Shown piece by piece: positions 14,797-22,615 of a stretch of DNA of 34,648 nt. The stretch's first letter is position 1, and every line of letters starts with the position of its first letter. A program made the position numbers and the translations under genes. The notes under the pieces were generated by a model. The model was not told where the DNA came from. It worked only from the letters and a program-made list of their open reading frames with translations, and did no database searches. Source of the DNA: an uncultured Dorea sp. (GTDB lineage: Bacteria; Bacillota; Clostridia; Lachnospirales; Lachnospiraceae); NCBI GenBank assembly GCA_910579925.1, contig CAJTVY010000039.1, forward strand, positions 1-34,648. The letters are read 5' to 3'.

Positions 14797-14825
14797 ATCA
14801 TAGCACAATTTCTTTCCGGATTCAA
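14797..14825 (-). promoter_or_regulatory. Promoter of the MATE gene
   Basis: On the minus strand TTGAAT (14820-14825), a 17-base spacer and TATGAT (14797-14802), about 97 bases before the MATE start. The divergent aminopeptidase promoter must lie close by, but no clear -35/-10 pair was found for it. Confidence 0.6.
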
Positions 14826-14897
14826 GATAACAAATTGTACTTTCGTCTGTTTTATGATACAGTAGCCTTATAGTATTTTTGCGAGGAGGTTACATCT

Positions 14898-16685
14898 ATG
14901 AACGTAACACAAAGAATTGCCGGACTGCGTGCATTGATGACGGAGAAGGGAATGGATGCGTACGTGGTTCCGACTGCTGATTTTCATCAGAGTGAATATG
15001 TAGGGGAACATTTTAAGGCGAGAAAGTACATATCGGGATTCAGCGGATCTTATGGAACGGTTGTCATAACCAAAGATGACGGGGGGCTGTGGACGGACGG
15101 AAGATATTTCTTCCAGGCAGAGAACGAGCTTAGGGGCAGCGGAATCCGTCTGATGAAGATGTTTGTGGGAGATACGCCCTCAATTACGGAATATCTGTGC
15201 GATCGTGTCCCGGAGGGCGGGACGGTTGCCTTCGACGGTCGTGTACTGTCTATGGGTGAGGGGCAGGAATATGAGGAAGCGCTGGCGAAGAAACAGATTC
15301 GTATCAATTACTCGGAAGACCTGATTGACGCCATCTGGAAGGACCGGCCGCCCCTTTCGGATAAGCCGGCGTTTTTTCTGGAGGAAAAATATTCTGGAGA
15401 GAGTACGGAATCGAAGCTGGCCCGTGTCCGGGGAGAGATGAAGAAACAGAACGCTTCTATCCATATTATCACATCCCTGGATGATATCTGCTGGCTTCTG
15501 AATGTAAGGGGAGATGATATTGACTTTTTCCCGCTTGTCCTTTCTTATGTAATTGTAAAAAAGGACAGGGTAGAATTATATGTGGATGAAACCAAGCTGG
15601 ATGACCGGATCTTAGAAGAACTGAAGAAAAACCAGGTAACGGTTCATCCATACAATGCCGTCTATGAGGATGTAAAGAACATAGATCCCTCTGAGACGGT
15701 GCTGATTGACCCTATGAAGATGAACTATGCCCTTTATAAGAATATTCCCTGCACAATCGTGGAGGCTGCTAACCCGACGATTCTGATGAAGGCGATGAAG
15801 AATGAGGTGGAACTCGAGAACATCCGCAAGGCGCACATTAAGGACGGCGTTGCCGTCACGAAATTCATGTACTGGGTGAAGACCCGTTATGATAAGGAGA
15901 ACATTACCGAACTGAGTTCCGCTAAGAAGCTTACCGGACTCCGCGCTGCGCAGGAGGGATATATCCGTGACAGCTTCGAGCCTTTGTGCGCTTTTGCGGA
16001 CCATGCTGCTATGATGCACTATTCCCCTAGTGAAGAGACGGATGTCACGCTGTCATCCGGTGCATTCTTCTTAAATGACACGGGCGGCGGTTATTATGAA
16101 GGTTCCACCGATATTACCAGAACCTTTGTCCTTGGTTCCGTGGATGCACAGATGAAGCGGTATTTTACTGCGGTAGTCAGAGCGATGATGGGCCTGTCCC
16201 GGGCTCGTTTCCTCTATGGATGCTATGGATATAACCTGGATGTACTGGCAAGGGGGCCCATCTGGGATCTGGATCTGGATTACCAGTGCGGCACCGGACA
16301 CGGGGTGGGATATCTTGCCAATGTCCATGAGCCGCCTACCGGTTTCCGCTGGTATGTGGTTCCCAGCAAGAATGAGCACCACCAGCTAGAAGAAGGAATG
16401 GTGATTACCGATGAGCCGGGGATTTATGAGGACGGGCAGTTCGGGATTCGTATTGAGAATGAGTTTGTCGTGAGAAAAGGCGTGAAGAATAAGTACGGGC
16501 AGTTTATGTATTTTGAGACGATTACCTTCGCACCCATTGACCTGGACGGGATTGACCCGGAGGAGATGAGCCGGGATGAACGGGAATGGCTGAATCATTA
16601 CCACCGGCAGGTCTATGAGAACATCGGGCCGCACCTTACAGAAGAAGAACGGGAGTGGCTGAAAGAATATACGCGCCCTGTTTAA
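14898..16685 (+). CDS. Xaa-Pro aminopeptidase, M24B family
   Basis: A 595-aa cytoplasmic metallopeptidase that removes an N-terminal residue before proline. It has the three-part layout of eukaryotic-type aminopeptidase P: two creatinase-like N-terminal domains (about 1-310) and a pita-bread catalytic domain (about 315-540), plus a C-terminal tail, which is why it is longer than the 360-440 aa of short bacterial PepP/PepQ. All five metal ligands are visible: Asp394 (NDTGG), Asp405 (STDITR), His468 (GTGHGVG), Glu506 (TDEPGIY) and Glu520 (IENE). GAGGAGG precedes ATG. It starts a run of same-strand genes; 79 bases separate it from the ABC permease. Likely use: peptide breakdown, in keeping with a possible peptide transporter nearby. 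Confidence 0.93.
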   Translation: MNVTQRIAGLRALMTEKGMDAYVVPTADFHQSEYVGEHFKARKYISGFSGSYGTVVITKDDGGLWTDGRYFFQAENELRGSGIRLMKMFVGDTPSITEYLCDRVPEGGTVAFDGRVLSMGEGQEYEEALAKKQIRINYSEDLIDAIWKDRPPLSDKPAFFLEEKYSGESTESKLARVRGEMKKQNASIHIITSLDDICWLLNVRGDDIDFFPLVLSYVIVKKDRVELYVDETKLDDRILEELKKNQVTVHPYNAVYEDVKNIDPSETVLIDPMKMNYALYKNIPCTIVEAANPTILMKAMKNEVELENIRKAHIKDGVAVTKFMYWVKTRYDKENITELSSAKKLTGLRAAQEGYIRDSFEPLCAFADHAAMMHYSPSEETDVTLSSGAFFLNDTGGGYYEGSTDITRTFVLGSVDAQMKRYFTAVVRAMMGLSRARFLYGCYGYNLDVLARGPIWDLDLDYQCGTGHGVGYLANVHEPPTGFRWYVVPSKNEHHQLEEGMVITDEPGIYEDGQFGIRIENEFVVRKGVKNKYGQFMYFETITFAPIDLDGIDPEEMSRDEREWLNHYHRQVYENIGPHLTEEEREWLKEYTRPV

Positions 16686-16764
16686 ATGGAAAGCAGTAGG
16701 GGACCGGGAGGAAAATGTCAGTAAAAGTTATGAGGGGAGTTCATCAGAAAGGAAGTGGGGGAAG

Positions 16765-19425
16765 ATGGAAAAAGAGATTTCAGACCGGCAGAGACGCCTG
16801 CAGCGTCGTTTTTCGCTGATCATGTATTTACTTATTTTTGCAGCTTTGTGTTATCCCTGGATTATGGTTGGGGAGAAGCGTTATAATCTGATCTCTTTCG
16901 CCATGTGTCTGAAGACGGAGGGGGCGGAAAGTATCGTGGCGCGTGCCGGTCTTATGCCGGATCCGTCCTATTCGTCGGGGCTTTGGGTGAGCGTCTGGAT
17001 TTATCTGGCGTTTGCCGTGGTATGTGGGTTATATCTGGTCATCATGTTTTGGGGAAAAGACTGGCATGTGAATGTTGCCGCGCTTCTGATGTCGATTTTG
17101 TTTACCTATGTCAACATGTGGGAGTATATGATCGGTACGGTCTGCACAAATTCGATTGAAGCAATCCTGTATCCGGGCGTTCTAATGCTGCTTACGGGAG
17201 TGGAATGTATCGGACGTAAGATGATCGAGATCTGGGAGAAAGAAGTCGGGAATCGGGCTGAGTACGAGAAAAAGGAGAAGCTTGAGAAGGCAGAACGTAA
17301 AAGACGTCTTCAGTTTCCGGGAAAATACAGCCGGCTGTTTTTTGTGGTCATCTGGAAGAATTTCGTGGGAAATCTGAAAGAATATTCCGTGCTTCTCACC
17401 TGCAACTGCCTGGTGTTCGCTTTCGTGGTGGCAGGGTTCGGAATGCAGTCGCTGATTAAGGCGGGAGACATGACTTATAAGACCGGCTATCCGGCAGGCG
17501 CTGGACAGATTCTGTTCAGGGGGCTGGTTGAACTGGGGCTGGTTGGTCTTCTGATGCTGGTTCTTCTGCTTCTCTATTATCTGAGAAAACGGCTTCCGGA
17601 ATACGGAGTTTTTAAGACTCTGGGAATCCGTACAAAGACCATGTATTCCTGTATGGGTATGGAACTTGGCATCGGGGCGGTCCTCTCTTTGATCGTTGGC
17701 GGCGTTCTGGGAGTGATACTGGTAATGTTGTTTCGGAAAACCACAGGCGGGCCTTTGGGATGGTTTTCTCCTCTTCTTTTCTTAAAAACGGTTCCTGTCA
17801 TGCTGCTGATTTATCTGGTGACGTTTTTTGTGACCCATGATCTGTTTGTGGGACTGCGAATGGGAAGTTCGACAGATCTTCAGATGATGAAGGAGAGGAT
17901 TCCGAAGCATTTTCATATTGTATTTGTGGCGGCAGGCGTTTATCTGATCTGGGCGGCGCTGACAGAATACCAGAAGAACGTAAATGCAGAAGACGCAGAA
18001 TGGGTACTGAGTTGTTTCCTTGGCGCTTATCTGATTCTCCGGTATGGGATTGCAGGATATCTGATTCATCGGAAAAAAAGAAAGGGCGCTTTGTTAAAGC
18101 TGTTAAAGCATCATCCTTTTTACCACCGGTCCAGAAGTGCGGTGTGGTATATATTCGGACTCTGCGTGCTGCAGACCTGTATCATCGCCCTTTTCGGCGT
18201 GCAGTTCTTCTCGGCGCTTCTGGTAACGGATACAGAAGCCTTGTATCCCTATGACATGGTGCTGATTGCCGGGGAAGGTGAGGAAGAAGATGCATTCATT
18301 CAGAAGCTTCAGAAGACAGAAGGAGCAGAGACGGAAGTGTATCCAATGGTACGGGTATCGGGAAGCAAGTCGGATACGGCGGGGATCGGCAGTCAGAATA
18401 TCGGGATTTCCGAATCTACCTACCATCATCTGAAAAAACTGCGCAATCCGGATTATCGTAAGAAAGACCTGGGGTTAGACTCCGAAGGTGAGAAGATCTA
18501 TATTGTACACCAGCAGGATCTGGGGACAGAGGCAAAGCCCCTGGATCGATATGATAATTATGTGCCTATGGAAACCCCGGTGCTCTATACAGGGCCTGTG
18601 TGCGAGGGATACAGCCCGGATAATTTTCCGGCTGAATTTGCCCATTCTCTGACCGTGACTTCTTATTATGTACGGCAGATTGCAGGCGAGGAGACAGATA
18701 GTCTGATTGGAATTATGTGTCAGGGAGAACGGGAGAATCTGGTCGTATTTTCCGATACATATTTTGAAAAGGCGAAGGATGAGTGGAAGGTGACGAATCC
18801 TTTTTCGGGAAAGATTCAGACTCCGTCGCAGATGCGTATGGAGGGACTGGAGCCGAATCAGGGTCCGACGAAACTGGTGCTTATTCATGCAGACGGGAAG
18901 GTACTGAAAGGACTGGAGCCGGAATTTGCTGTGTTTAAAGAACGGCACCAGAAGGAGGACAGGTACGATTCCAAAGTAAAAAGTCATTATCTGAAGTCCG
19001 AGGTAAAGGAGCGGGCAGACGCAGAACTGCGGATGCGAAAGACCATGGCGGCGCTGCTTGCAATTGCATTTTTTATTGCTTCCATACTGCTTCTTGGAAT
19101 TAAGATGATGACAGAAAAGAAGGGAAATATCCGCAGGGCACAGTTCCTCAACTGCATGGGCATGAAAAAGGCGGAACGGACGGCGCTTCTGAGGAGTGAA
19201 ATCAGAGTGTACTATATTCTGACGGTACTTGTGTCGGGAATCTTAAGCGTGGGTCTTACATATGGGAGTATTACGGCCAGGCTTTATGAGACGTCTGCCG
19301 CCGGGAAGCTTCTTGAAAGGCTGATCCCTTCGGCTGTATGTGAAATGATCGTGTTTGGTATTATGGTATGGCTATTGACGGAATGGAATATCCGGCAGAT
19401 AGAGAAAACGGCAGGTGAGGTGTAG
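16765..19425 (+). CDS. FtsX/BceB-like ABC permease with extra N-terminal membrane domain
   Basis: An 886-aa membrane protein. After an N-terminal unit of four helices (about 17-150) and a charged helical linker (EKKEKLEKAERKRR) come ten more helices. A large soluble domain (about residues 488-752, ~265 aa) sits between helices 7 and 8 of this set. That is the topology of BceB-type permeases, which detect and remove peptide antibiotics. FtsX-like segments are visible around RKRLPEYGVFKTLGIRTKTMY and in the last three helices. The stop is 2 bases before the ATPase start, so the pair is one operon. BceAB systems usually have a sensor kinase and regulator beside them; none is here. The N-terminal four-helix unit is not part of ordinary BceB. 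Confidence 0.8.
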   Translation: MEKEISDRQRRLQRRFSLIMYLLIFAALCYPWIMVGEKRYNLISFAMCLKTEGAESIVARAGLMPDPSYSSGLWVSVWIYLAFAVVCGLYLVIMFWGKDWHVNVAALLMSILFTYVNMWEYMIGTVCTNSIEAILYPGVLMLLTGVECIGRKMIEIWEKEVGNRAEYEKKEKLEKAERKRRLQFPGKYSRLFFVVIWKNFVGNLKEYSVLLTCNCLVFAFVVAGFGMQSLIKAGDMTYKTGYPAGAGQILFRGLVELGLVGLLMLVLLLLYYLRKRLPEYGVFKTLGIRTKTMYSCMGMELGIGAVLSLIVGGVLGVILVMLFRKTTGGPLGWFSPLLFLKTVPVMLLIYLVTFFVTHDLFVGLRMGSSTDLQMMKERIPKHFHIVFVAAGVYLIWAALTEYQKNVNAEDAEWVLSCFLGAYLILRYGIAGYLIHRKKRKGALLKLLKHHPFYHRSRSAVWYIFGLCVLQTCIIALFGVQFFSALLVTDTEALYPYDMVLIAGEGEEEDAFIQKLQKTEGAETEVYPMVRVSGSKSDTAGIGSQNIGISESTYHHLKKLRNPDYRKKDLGLDSEGEKIYIVHQQDLGTEAKPLDRYDNYVPMETPVLYTGPVCEGYSPDNFPAEFAHSLTVTSYYVRQIAGEETDSLIGIMCQGERENLVVFSDTYFEKAKDEWKVTNPFSGKIQTPSQMRMEGLEPNQGPTKLVLIHADGKVLKGLEPEFAVFKERHQKEDRYDSKVKSHYLKSEVKERADAELRMRKTMAALLAIAFFIASILLLGIKMMTEKKGNIRRAQFLNCMGMKKAERTALLRSEIRVYYILTVLVSGILSVGLTYGSITARLYETSAAGKLLERLIPSAVCEMIVFGIMVWLLTEWNIRQIEKTAGEV

Positions 19426-19427
19426 GT

Positions 19428-20177
19428 ATGGGCAGTGTATTAAAGGCAGAAGAGCTGGTGCGCAATTACAGGCTTCCCACGGCGGAAGACGGTGTGGTCA
19501 AGGTGTTGAAGGGGCTGGATTTTCAGATTGAAGAAAACGAGTTTGTGGGAATTATGGGTAAATCCGGCTGTGGAAAGACAACCCTGTTAAAACTGCTGGG
19601 GCTGATTGATCATCCCACAGGGGGAGAACTGTATTTTAAAGAAAAAAAAGTAACGGAGCTTTGGCTTGATGAGCTGGCGGACATCCGCCGGCGGGAGATT
19701 GGATTCGTCTTTCAGGATTTTTATCTGATGGACAGCCTTACCGTGGAGGAGAATATCATGCTTCCTATGATTCTCGATAAGGCAGAGGAGGAGAAATGTT
19801 TTGCCGGCGCCAGAGAACATGCAGAGCATTTCCGGATTGATCATCTGATTAAGAAATATCCTTACGAGCTGTCCGGCGGGGAACGGCAGAGAGTTGCCAT
19901 CTGCCGGGCTCTGATCAACGAACCGGATCTGATTCTGGCGGACGAGCCGACGGGCAATCTGGATTCCAAATCGGGGAAGATTGTGATTGAGGCATTGAAC
20001 CGGATCTACCAGGAGTACAAAAAAACCATTGTTATGGTCACTCATGACCCGCAGGTGGCAAGCAACTGCAGCCGTATCCTGTTTCTGAAGGACGGGCTGA
20101 TCCTGGATGTGCTGAAACGCAGTCAGAGCCAGGAATTATTCTATCAGCAGATTCTCGGGCATATGGCGGAACTGTAG
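19428..20177 (+). CDS. ABC transporter ATP-binding protein (BceA/MacB-like)
   Basis: A 249-aa ATPase with all motifs in order: Walker A GKSGCGKTT (Lys50), Q-loop FVFQDFYL, signature LSGGERQR (148-155), Walker B LILADEPTGNLDS (Asp172, Glu173) and switch His206 (VTHDP). The DEPTGNLDS wording is typical of the MacB/LolD/BceA group that works with FtsX-like permeases. The start is 2 bases after the permease stop and its ribosome site (GGTGAGGT) lies inside the permease end, so translation is coupled. It powers the permease from the cytoplasmic side. A terminator follows at 20200. Confidence 0.93.
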   Translation: MGSVLKAEELVRNYRLPTAEDGVVKVLKGLDFQIEENEFVGIMGKSGCGKTTLLKLLGLIDHPTGGELYFKEKKVTELWLDELADIRRREIGFVFQDFYLMDSLTVEENIMLPMILDKAEEEKCFAGAREHAEHFRIDHLIKKYPYELSGGERQRVAICRALINEPDLILADEPTGNLDSKSGKIVIEALNRIYQEYKKTIVMVTHDPQVASNCSRILFLKDGLILDVLKRSQSQELFYQQILGHMAEL

Positions 20178-20199
20178 GAAATGCGGGATTATAAAAAAA

Positions 20200-20257
20200 A
20201 TATAAACTTTTTTCTTGAATTACTTAAACTTTTCTTAAAAGTTTATATTGTTTTTTT
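20200..20257 (+). terminator. AT-rich terminator after the ABC operon
   Basis: ATATAAACTTTT (20200-20211) and its perfect complement at 20237-20248 flank a 25-base loop and are followed by TGTTTTTTTG. The T-run also contains the -35 region of the next promoter. Confidence 0.6.
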
Positions 20258-20276
20258 GTTCATATCATGTTATTAT
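20248..20276 (+). promoter_or_regulatory. Promoter of the POT-like transporter gene
   Basis: TTGTTT (20248-20253), a 17-base spacer and TATTAT (20271-20276), 75 bases before ATG 20351. Confidence 0.5.
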
Positions 20277-20290
20277 ATATACCACTGAAA

Positions 20291-20323
20291 GCTTTGGTTT
20301 GTGATATTTTGCCAAACGAAAGC
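20291..20323 (+). other. Leader hairpin before the POT-like gene
   Basis: GCTTTGGTTTG (20291-20301) pairs with CAAACGAAAGC (20313-20323), ten of eleven positions, around an 11-base loop. It starts about 8-10 bases after the predicted transcription start and may protect the mRNA 5' end. No T-run follows. Confidence 0.5.
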
Positions 20324-20350
20324 AAATTTTATCATTGGAGGGTGAAACAT

Positions 20351-21700
20351 ATGGAAAAAACGAAAAAGAGTTTTCCATTTGGCTTCTATGTATGTTGTCT
20401 TTCTTTTACATTTGAACGGCTTGCATACTATGCTGCTAAGTGGGGACTCACGATTTTCATTGCCGCAGAGGCGATGAAGGGCGGACTTGGAATGGATAAG
20501 TCTGTGGCGACAACGATGGCGGCGAATCTGGTGGCGCTTACCTATATCACGCCGATCATCGGCGGATATATTGCCGACCGCTGGATCAGCCCCCGTCTTC
20601 TTGTTCCGGTTGGGGAGATCCTGATGGGTCTGGGTTATCTGTGTGCATGGAAAGCCAACGGAATCGGAATGATCTGGGCAATGGTTATCCTTGTTGCAAT
20701 CGGTACTGGTTTCTTTAAAGGAAACGTGTCTGGTATTAACGGACGTCTCTTCCCTCTTGCTGATGAGGATGAACTGGATACCGTATTCAGTCTGCAGTAT
20801 ACATTCGTAAACATTGGTTCTTTCTGTGGTACAACGTTCCTTTCCCTTCTCGCAGGCGTGGCAGGATATCGTATGTTATTCCTTGTATGTGCAATCGCAC
20901 TGTTTGTTGACTGCGTATGGTGGATCTTCGGAATGAAATTCTTCGGCGATGCCGGAAAGAAGCCATTCCTTGTTGATAACCGTGTAGAGAGCGTTGACAA
21001 AGCCGAGAAGGATACGGCCCCGCTTACGAAGCTTGAGAAGAACCGGGTTGTTGCAATCATGATCGTAACGGCATTTTCCGGTATTTTCTGGCTGATCTGG
21101 TATATGGTATACAATCCGGTATATTTCGAGTTCGGTCCTACCAGCGAGGCTGGTCTTGGATGGGCGAACTGGAATATCGGTTCCTTTACAATGCCGACAG
21201 CATGGTTTGACTCTATGAACGGTCTGCTCTGTATTATCCTGTGTCCGGTATTTGCAGGAATCTGGGCGAAGTTAAGACAGAGACCGCAGGGAGACCTTGG
21301 TATGTTCAAGAAGACGGCCCTCGGAATTATTATTCTGGGTCTTACACCGGCAACCATGGTATTTGCAGCGATTCTTGCAGGTTCTGGAACAAAGGATCCG
21401 GTAGGTATCTGGATTATCGTACTTGCAGCAGTATTTATGACAGTGGGCGAGGTTATCTTCTCACCTCTGGGGAATTCATTTATCAGCAAGTATGCGCCGA
21501 AGAAGCTGCTTGGAACACTGCTTGGTATCTGGCCGCTGGCAATCTTCTTTGCTTCTCAGGGAAGCGCAATGCTGTACAACTGGCTGTCTAAGATTGAATT
21601 TATCAAGGGTTACGGCGGAGTTGCAGTTGTAATCATCGCTTGTGGAGTAATTATGTTTGCATTCTCCGGCAAGGTTGACAGAATGGTTGAAGGAGAATAA
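20351..21700 (+). CDS. MFS transporter, POT/PTR-like (putative peptide transporter)
   Basis: A 449-aa protein with about twelve hydrophobic helices. The start FGFYVCCLSFTFERLAYYAAKWGL and the following GGYIADRWISPRLLVPVGEILMGLGY resemble the first helices of proton-coupled oligopeptide transporters; GTGFFKGNVSGINGRLFP and the QYTFVNIGSFCG helix also fit. The POT motif ExxERFxYY is only partly kept: ERLAYY is present, but the first Glu position is Phe. Proton coupling may therefore differ. GGAGGG supports ATG 20351 rather than starts further upstream, which would lie within the promoter region. It has its own promoter and terminator. Substrate is probably di/tripeptides, with an alternative MFS substrate possible. 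Confidence 0.8.
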   Translation: MEKTKKSFPFGFYVCCLSFTFERLAYYAAKWGLTIFIAAEAMKGGLGMDKSVATTMAANLVALTYITPIIGGYIADRWISPRLLVPVGEILMGLGYLCAWKANGIGMIWAMVILVAIGTGFFKGNVSGINGRLFPLADEDELDTVFSLQYTFVNIGSFCGTTFLSLLAGVAGYRMLFLVCAIALFVDCVWWIFGMKFFGDAGKKPFLVDNRVESVDKAEKDTAPLTKLEKNRVVAIMIVTAFSGIFWLIWYMVYNPVYFEFGPTSEAGLGWANWNIGSFTMPTAWFDSMNGLLCIILCPVFAGIWAKLRQRPQGDLGMFKKTALGIIILGLTPATMVFAAILAGSGTKDPVGIWIIVLAAVFMTVGEVIFSPLGNSFISKYAPKKLLGTLLGIWPLAIFFASQGSAMLYNWLSKIEFIKGYGGVAVVIIACGVIMFAFSGKVDRMVEGE

Positions 21701-21721
21701 TCCTGTTTACATAAGCATAGA

Positions 21722-21774
21722 AGGGTATCGTAAGATAGTTAGTGATAGCTATTAAGCGATACCCTCGCTTTTTA
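21722..21774 (+). terminator. Terminator after the POT-like gene
   Basis: AGGGTATCG (21722-21730) pairs perfectly with CGATACCCT (21757-21765). An inner ATAG/CTAT stem extends it, and CGCTTTTTA follows. Confidence 0.8.
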
Positions 21775-21825
21775 TGAAACGGGACAGGAATGCCCGGAGG
21801 CTGAGTTTATGGAAGGAAGAGATAT

Positions 21826-22434
21826 ATGGCATATAATTACCGTGTGGTATATAAGGAGACAGTAGAGACCCTGGAGGCGGTCTGTGAACTGTATGATGTG
21901 GATAACAGTGAACTGACCATGAAGGTGATTGCCCTGGGGGCGGGAATTCTGGTGCTGGTAATGATGTTCATCTACGGAGATCCAGGGGGCGGTACAGTAC
22001 CCGGACTATTGTTCTTTCTTGTAAAATATCTGATTGCATGGGCAGCATTGGGGGCTTTAGCATTGCTTATCAATCGGACGGTCTGGAGAAAAGCGGTGCA
22101 GGCTACTGCTGTGGGGGATGCAGAGGAGATGTACAGATATAGAAAAGCAAAGAACGGGGAGGCGGTTGTTTCCCAGATTGATTTTTATGAGGATCGTTTT
22201 GAAAGCGTGACAAAGATTAAGGCGCGGGCATTTGAGTATGGACAGGTGCTGCGGCTGCTTGAGTCAGAGAGGGGATTCGGACTGGTCATCAAGAGGGATA
22301 AAGACACATTGGGGAGTCCAAGGGCTATGATTGGTTTTCCCAAGGAGGCTCTTGTAGATGCCGATATGGAAGAACTGAAAGGGTTTTTGCTGGAAAGATG
22401 CCCGGAAGTGAAGGGCAAGGTAAAGAAATTATAG
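21826..22434 (+). CDS. YcxB-like two-helix membrane protein
   Basis: A 202-aa protein of unknown function. A short cytoplasmic start (YNYRVVYKETVETLE) is followed by two transmembrane helices (about 34-51 and 61-84) and a soluble C-terminal half with alternating strands (VVSQIDFYEDRFESVTKIKARAFEYGQVLRLLESERGFGLVI). That half resembles YcxB-like C-terminal domains, which occur in many Firmicute membrane proteins without known role. AAGGAAG precedes ATG. It lies alone between two terminators. Confidence 0.7.
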   Translation: MAYNYRVVYKETVETLEAVCELYDVDNSELTMKVIALGAGILVLVMMFIYGDPGGGTVPGLLFFLVKYLIAWAALGALALLINRTVWRKAVQATAVGDAEEMYRYRKAKNGEAVVSQIDFYEDRFESVTKIKARAFEYGQVLRLLESERGFGLVIKRDKDTLGSPRAMIGFPKEALVDADMEELKGFLLERCPEVKGKVKKL

Positions 22435-22448
22435 GATGGAATCAGTGC

Positions 22449-22470
22449 GGGGCGTTAAAAGCCCCCTTTT
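22449..22470 (+). terminator. Terminator after the YcxB-like gene
   Basis: GGGGC (22449-22453) and GCCCC (22461-22465) around GTTAAAA, followed by CTTTT. Short but GC-rich. Confidence 0.8.
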
Positions 22471-22505
22471 CTGTGTGAAAGGATTAACAAAAGTATAGAA
22501 AATTG

Positions 22506-22534
22506 TTGCAGTAACCAGATAAAAGGGATATAAT
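22506..22534 (+). promoter_or_regulatory. Promoter of the carboxyltransferase/Na+ pump operon
   Basis: TTGCAG (22506-22511), a 17-base spacer and a perfect TATAAT (22529-22534), 81 bases before the first gene. No further promoter or terminator is seen up to 27914, so the five genes are probably one transcript. Confidence 0.75.
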
Positions 22535-22541
22535 ATAATTG

Positions 22542-22564
22542 GCAAAAATTTGGTTTTGCTTTTT
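22542..22564 (+). other. AT-rich hairpin with T-run in the operon leader
   Basis: GCAAAA (22542-22547) and TTTTGC (22554-22559) around ATTTGG are followed by TTTTT. It lies right at the predicted transcript start. It is a weak stem and is noted only as a possible leader structure. Confidence 0.3.
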
Positions 22565-22615
22565 AGTGTTACGGGTGAAACCTATTTAATATGTAAGAAA
22601 ATGGAGGGCTTGACT

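Noticed and set aside
20267..20350. N-terminal extension of the POT-like protein
   Set aside because: The upstream codons fall within the promoter and leader hairpin, and GGAGGG clearly serves ATG 20351.
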